Source: Deferribacteraceae bacterium
GTDB taxonomy: Bacteria > Chrysiogenota > Deferribacteres > Deferribacterales > JAISNW01
NCBI GenBank assembly: GCA_031285415.1
Contig: JAITWF010000108.1
Span: 1-13,472, forward strand
Direction: 5' to 3'
DNA: 13,472 nucleotides
Part shown: piece after piece, positions 12,322 to 13,472 of the stretch
Layout: every line of letters starts with the position of its first letter
Position numbering within the stretch: position 1 is the stretch's first letter
Made by a program: the position numbers and the translations under genes
Notes under the pieces: generated by a model
Told to the model about the DNA's origin: nothing
The model's input: the letters and a program-made list of their open reading frames with translations, nothing else
Database searches by the model: none

Positions 12322-13472
12322 TAGCTCCAGTTTATGACCCATGCGTTCCTGCTTGGTCAACATATATTCTTTATTTATATCATTTATCCCTATAATTAGC
12401 GGTACCCGATCGGTAACCTCTAGCCCATAGCCCGATAGCCCCTTTATCTTCACAGGGTTATTAGTCATTAGGCGCATCTTCGATACACCCAACTTAGCAA
12501 GAACCTGTGCGCCAAAGCCGTAGTCTCGCAGATCATCTTTAAACCCGAGCTTCCTATTGGCGTCAACGGTGTCGCACCCCTCATCTTGCAGGCTGTACGC
12601 CTTGATCTTATTCATAATGCCGATTCCACGCCCCTCTTGAGACATGTATAGAAGAACGCCACGCTCCTCTTCGGCGATAAGCCTCATAGCAGCGTGCAGC
12701 TGATCGCCGCAATCACAGCGCATAGAGCCAAACACATCCCCTGTAACGCAAGATGAATGCACCCTTACAAGGATCGGCTCATTACTCGCCACATCACCCT
12801 TAATGAGTGCGATCGCCTCCTGCCCATCGGCACTAGATTTGAACCCTGCTATAGTGAAATCGCCATATTCGGTGGGTAGCTTTGCGTTTGCAACCTGCTC
12901 CACAACTGAATCGTGTGCCGCTCTATACTCTATCAGGTCGGCTATAGTCAATATCTTTATATTATGTTTACGAGCAAATACCTCTAGCTGTGGCATTCTG
13001 GACATCGTGCCATCTTCGTTCATTATCTCGCAGATAACGGCGGCAGGGTTAAGCCCTGCAAGCTTTGCTAGGTCTACAGAGCCCTCAGTCTGCCCAGCTC
13101 GCACTAGCACGCCACCAGCTCTCGCCCTTAATGGGAAGATATGCCCTGGTATTGCTATATCATCTGCACCTTTACTCTCATCAATCGCCGTTAGCACTGT
13201 TTTAGAGCGATCAGCCGCCGATATACCGGTGGTGATCCCCTCTCTAGCCTCTATCGATAGCGTAAATGCTGTGCCGAAGCGGCTCTGATTCTTCTCTTGA
13301 CGAGTCATCAGCGGAAGGTTTAGTTTGTCGCAACGCTCTGCCGTGAGAGGTAGACAGACCAAGCCTCTCCCCTCCTTCACCATAAAGTTTATAGCCTCTG
13401 GAGTGGCAAACTCGGCTGCACACATAAGATCGCCCTCGTTCTCACGATCTTCATCATCCACAAGGATGATCA
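12319..13472 (-). CDS. ribBA: Bifunctional DHBP synthase / GTP cyclohydrolase II RibBA (partial, N-terminus beyond right edge)
   Basis: RibBA provides both starting compounds of riboflavin: DHBP from ribulose-5-phosphate (RibB half) and the pyrimidine from GTP (RibA half). The reading frame is open to the window edge with ILVDDEDRENEGDL, so the true start lies beyond 13472; the GTG at 13461 is internal. The RibB half shows TGISAADRSKTV, GHIFPLRARAGGVL and NEDGTM. Its HTE motif reads QTE (Gln encoded at 13090-13092), replacing the His that binds the catalytic metal in characterised enzymes. The RibA half is complete, with zinc ligands in HSSCVTGDVFGSMRCDCGDQ, MSQEGRGIGI, AYSLQD, LRDYGFGAQ and LMTNNPVKIKGL. 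The end is followed at once by the 121-nt repeat and then ribH. Confidence 0.95.
   Translation of the reverse strand, partial: IILVDDEDRENEGDLMCAAEFATPEAINFMVKEGRGLVCLPLTAERCDKLNLPLMTRQEKNQSRFGTAFTLSIEAREGITTGISAADRSKTVLTAIDESKGADDIAIPGHIFPLRARAGGVLVRAGQTEGSVDLAKLAGLNPAAVICEIMNEDGTMSRMPQLEVFARKHNIKILTIADLIEYRAAHDSVVEQVANAKLPTEYGDFTIAGFKSSADGQEAIALIKGDVASNEPILVRVHSSCVTGDVFGSMRCDCGDQLHAAMRLIAEEERGVLLYMSQEGRGIGIMNKIKAYSLQDEGCDTVDANRKLGFKDDLRDYGFGAQVLAKLGVSKMRLMTNNPVKIKGLSGYGLEVTDRVPLIIGINDINKEYMLTKQERMGHKLEL

Overview
The window reads as an ordinary, gene-dense piece of chromosome from a diderm bacterium that has a flagellum (FliQ), at least one [NiFe] hydrogenase elsewhere (HypF), and an active amino-sugar and riboflavin metabolism. 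Base composition looks moderate (roughly mid-40s % GC by eye, not counted). The pairing of a sodium/solute symporter with a tiny 'symporter small accessory protein', plus a DUF4911-type protein and a ribBA-ribH-nusB order, would fit Deferribacterota or a delta-proteobacterial lineage. That placement is inference only.

Layout. (1) Positions 1-693, minus strand: the N-terminal third of a sodium:solute symporter, preceded by and translationally coupled to a 37-residue accessory protein. (2) 694-921: a divergent intergenic region with a 17-bp perfect palindrome and a near-consensus sigma-70 promoter whose expected start point coincides with the hypF ATG. (3) 922-7345, plus strand: hypF-perM-glmU-glmS, every junction overlapping, so probably one operon. 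GlmS and GlmU supply UDP-GlcNAc for peptidoglycan and lipid A. (4) 7345-7465: a 121-nt folded repeat. (5) 7483-10147, plus strand: a CLC/CBS chloride protein, rpe and fliQ, again tightly packed. (6) 10125-13472, minus strand: ribBA (cut by the window edge), a second 121-nt copy of the repeat, then ribH-nusB-unknown-DUF4911-bioY, each overlapping the next or nearly so. fliQ and bioY converge and overlap by 23 bp.

The main non-gene discovery is the pair of 121-nt elements (7345-7465 and 12201-12321). They lie in the same orientation relative to transcription. Both begin at the stop codon of the upstream gene and end 17-18 nt before the next start codon. They share a 71-nt core (65/71 identical, with 5 of 6 differences in a six-base apical loop). 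Their flanking arms have diverged in sequence while keeping base pairing, with compensatory changes and the same mismatches. I do not recognise this family.

Two enzymes also carry surprising active-site changes. GlmS lacks three residues of the glutaminase Q-loop and has Asp at the usual oxyanion-hole Asn. The DHBP-synthase half of RibBA has Gln where the metal-binding His of the HTE motif is expected. No tRNA, rRNA, CRISPR array, prophage or insertion sequence was seen.
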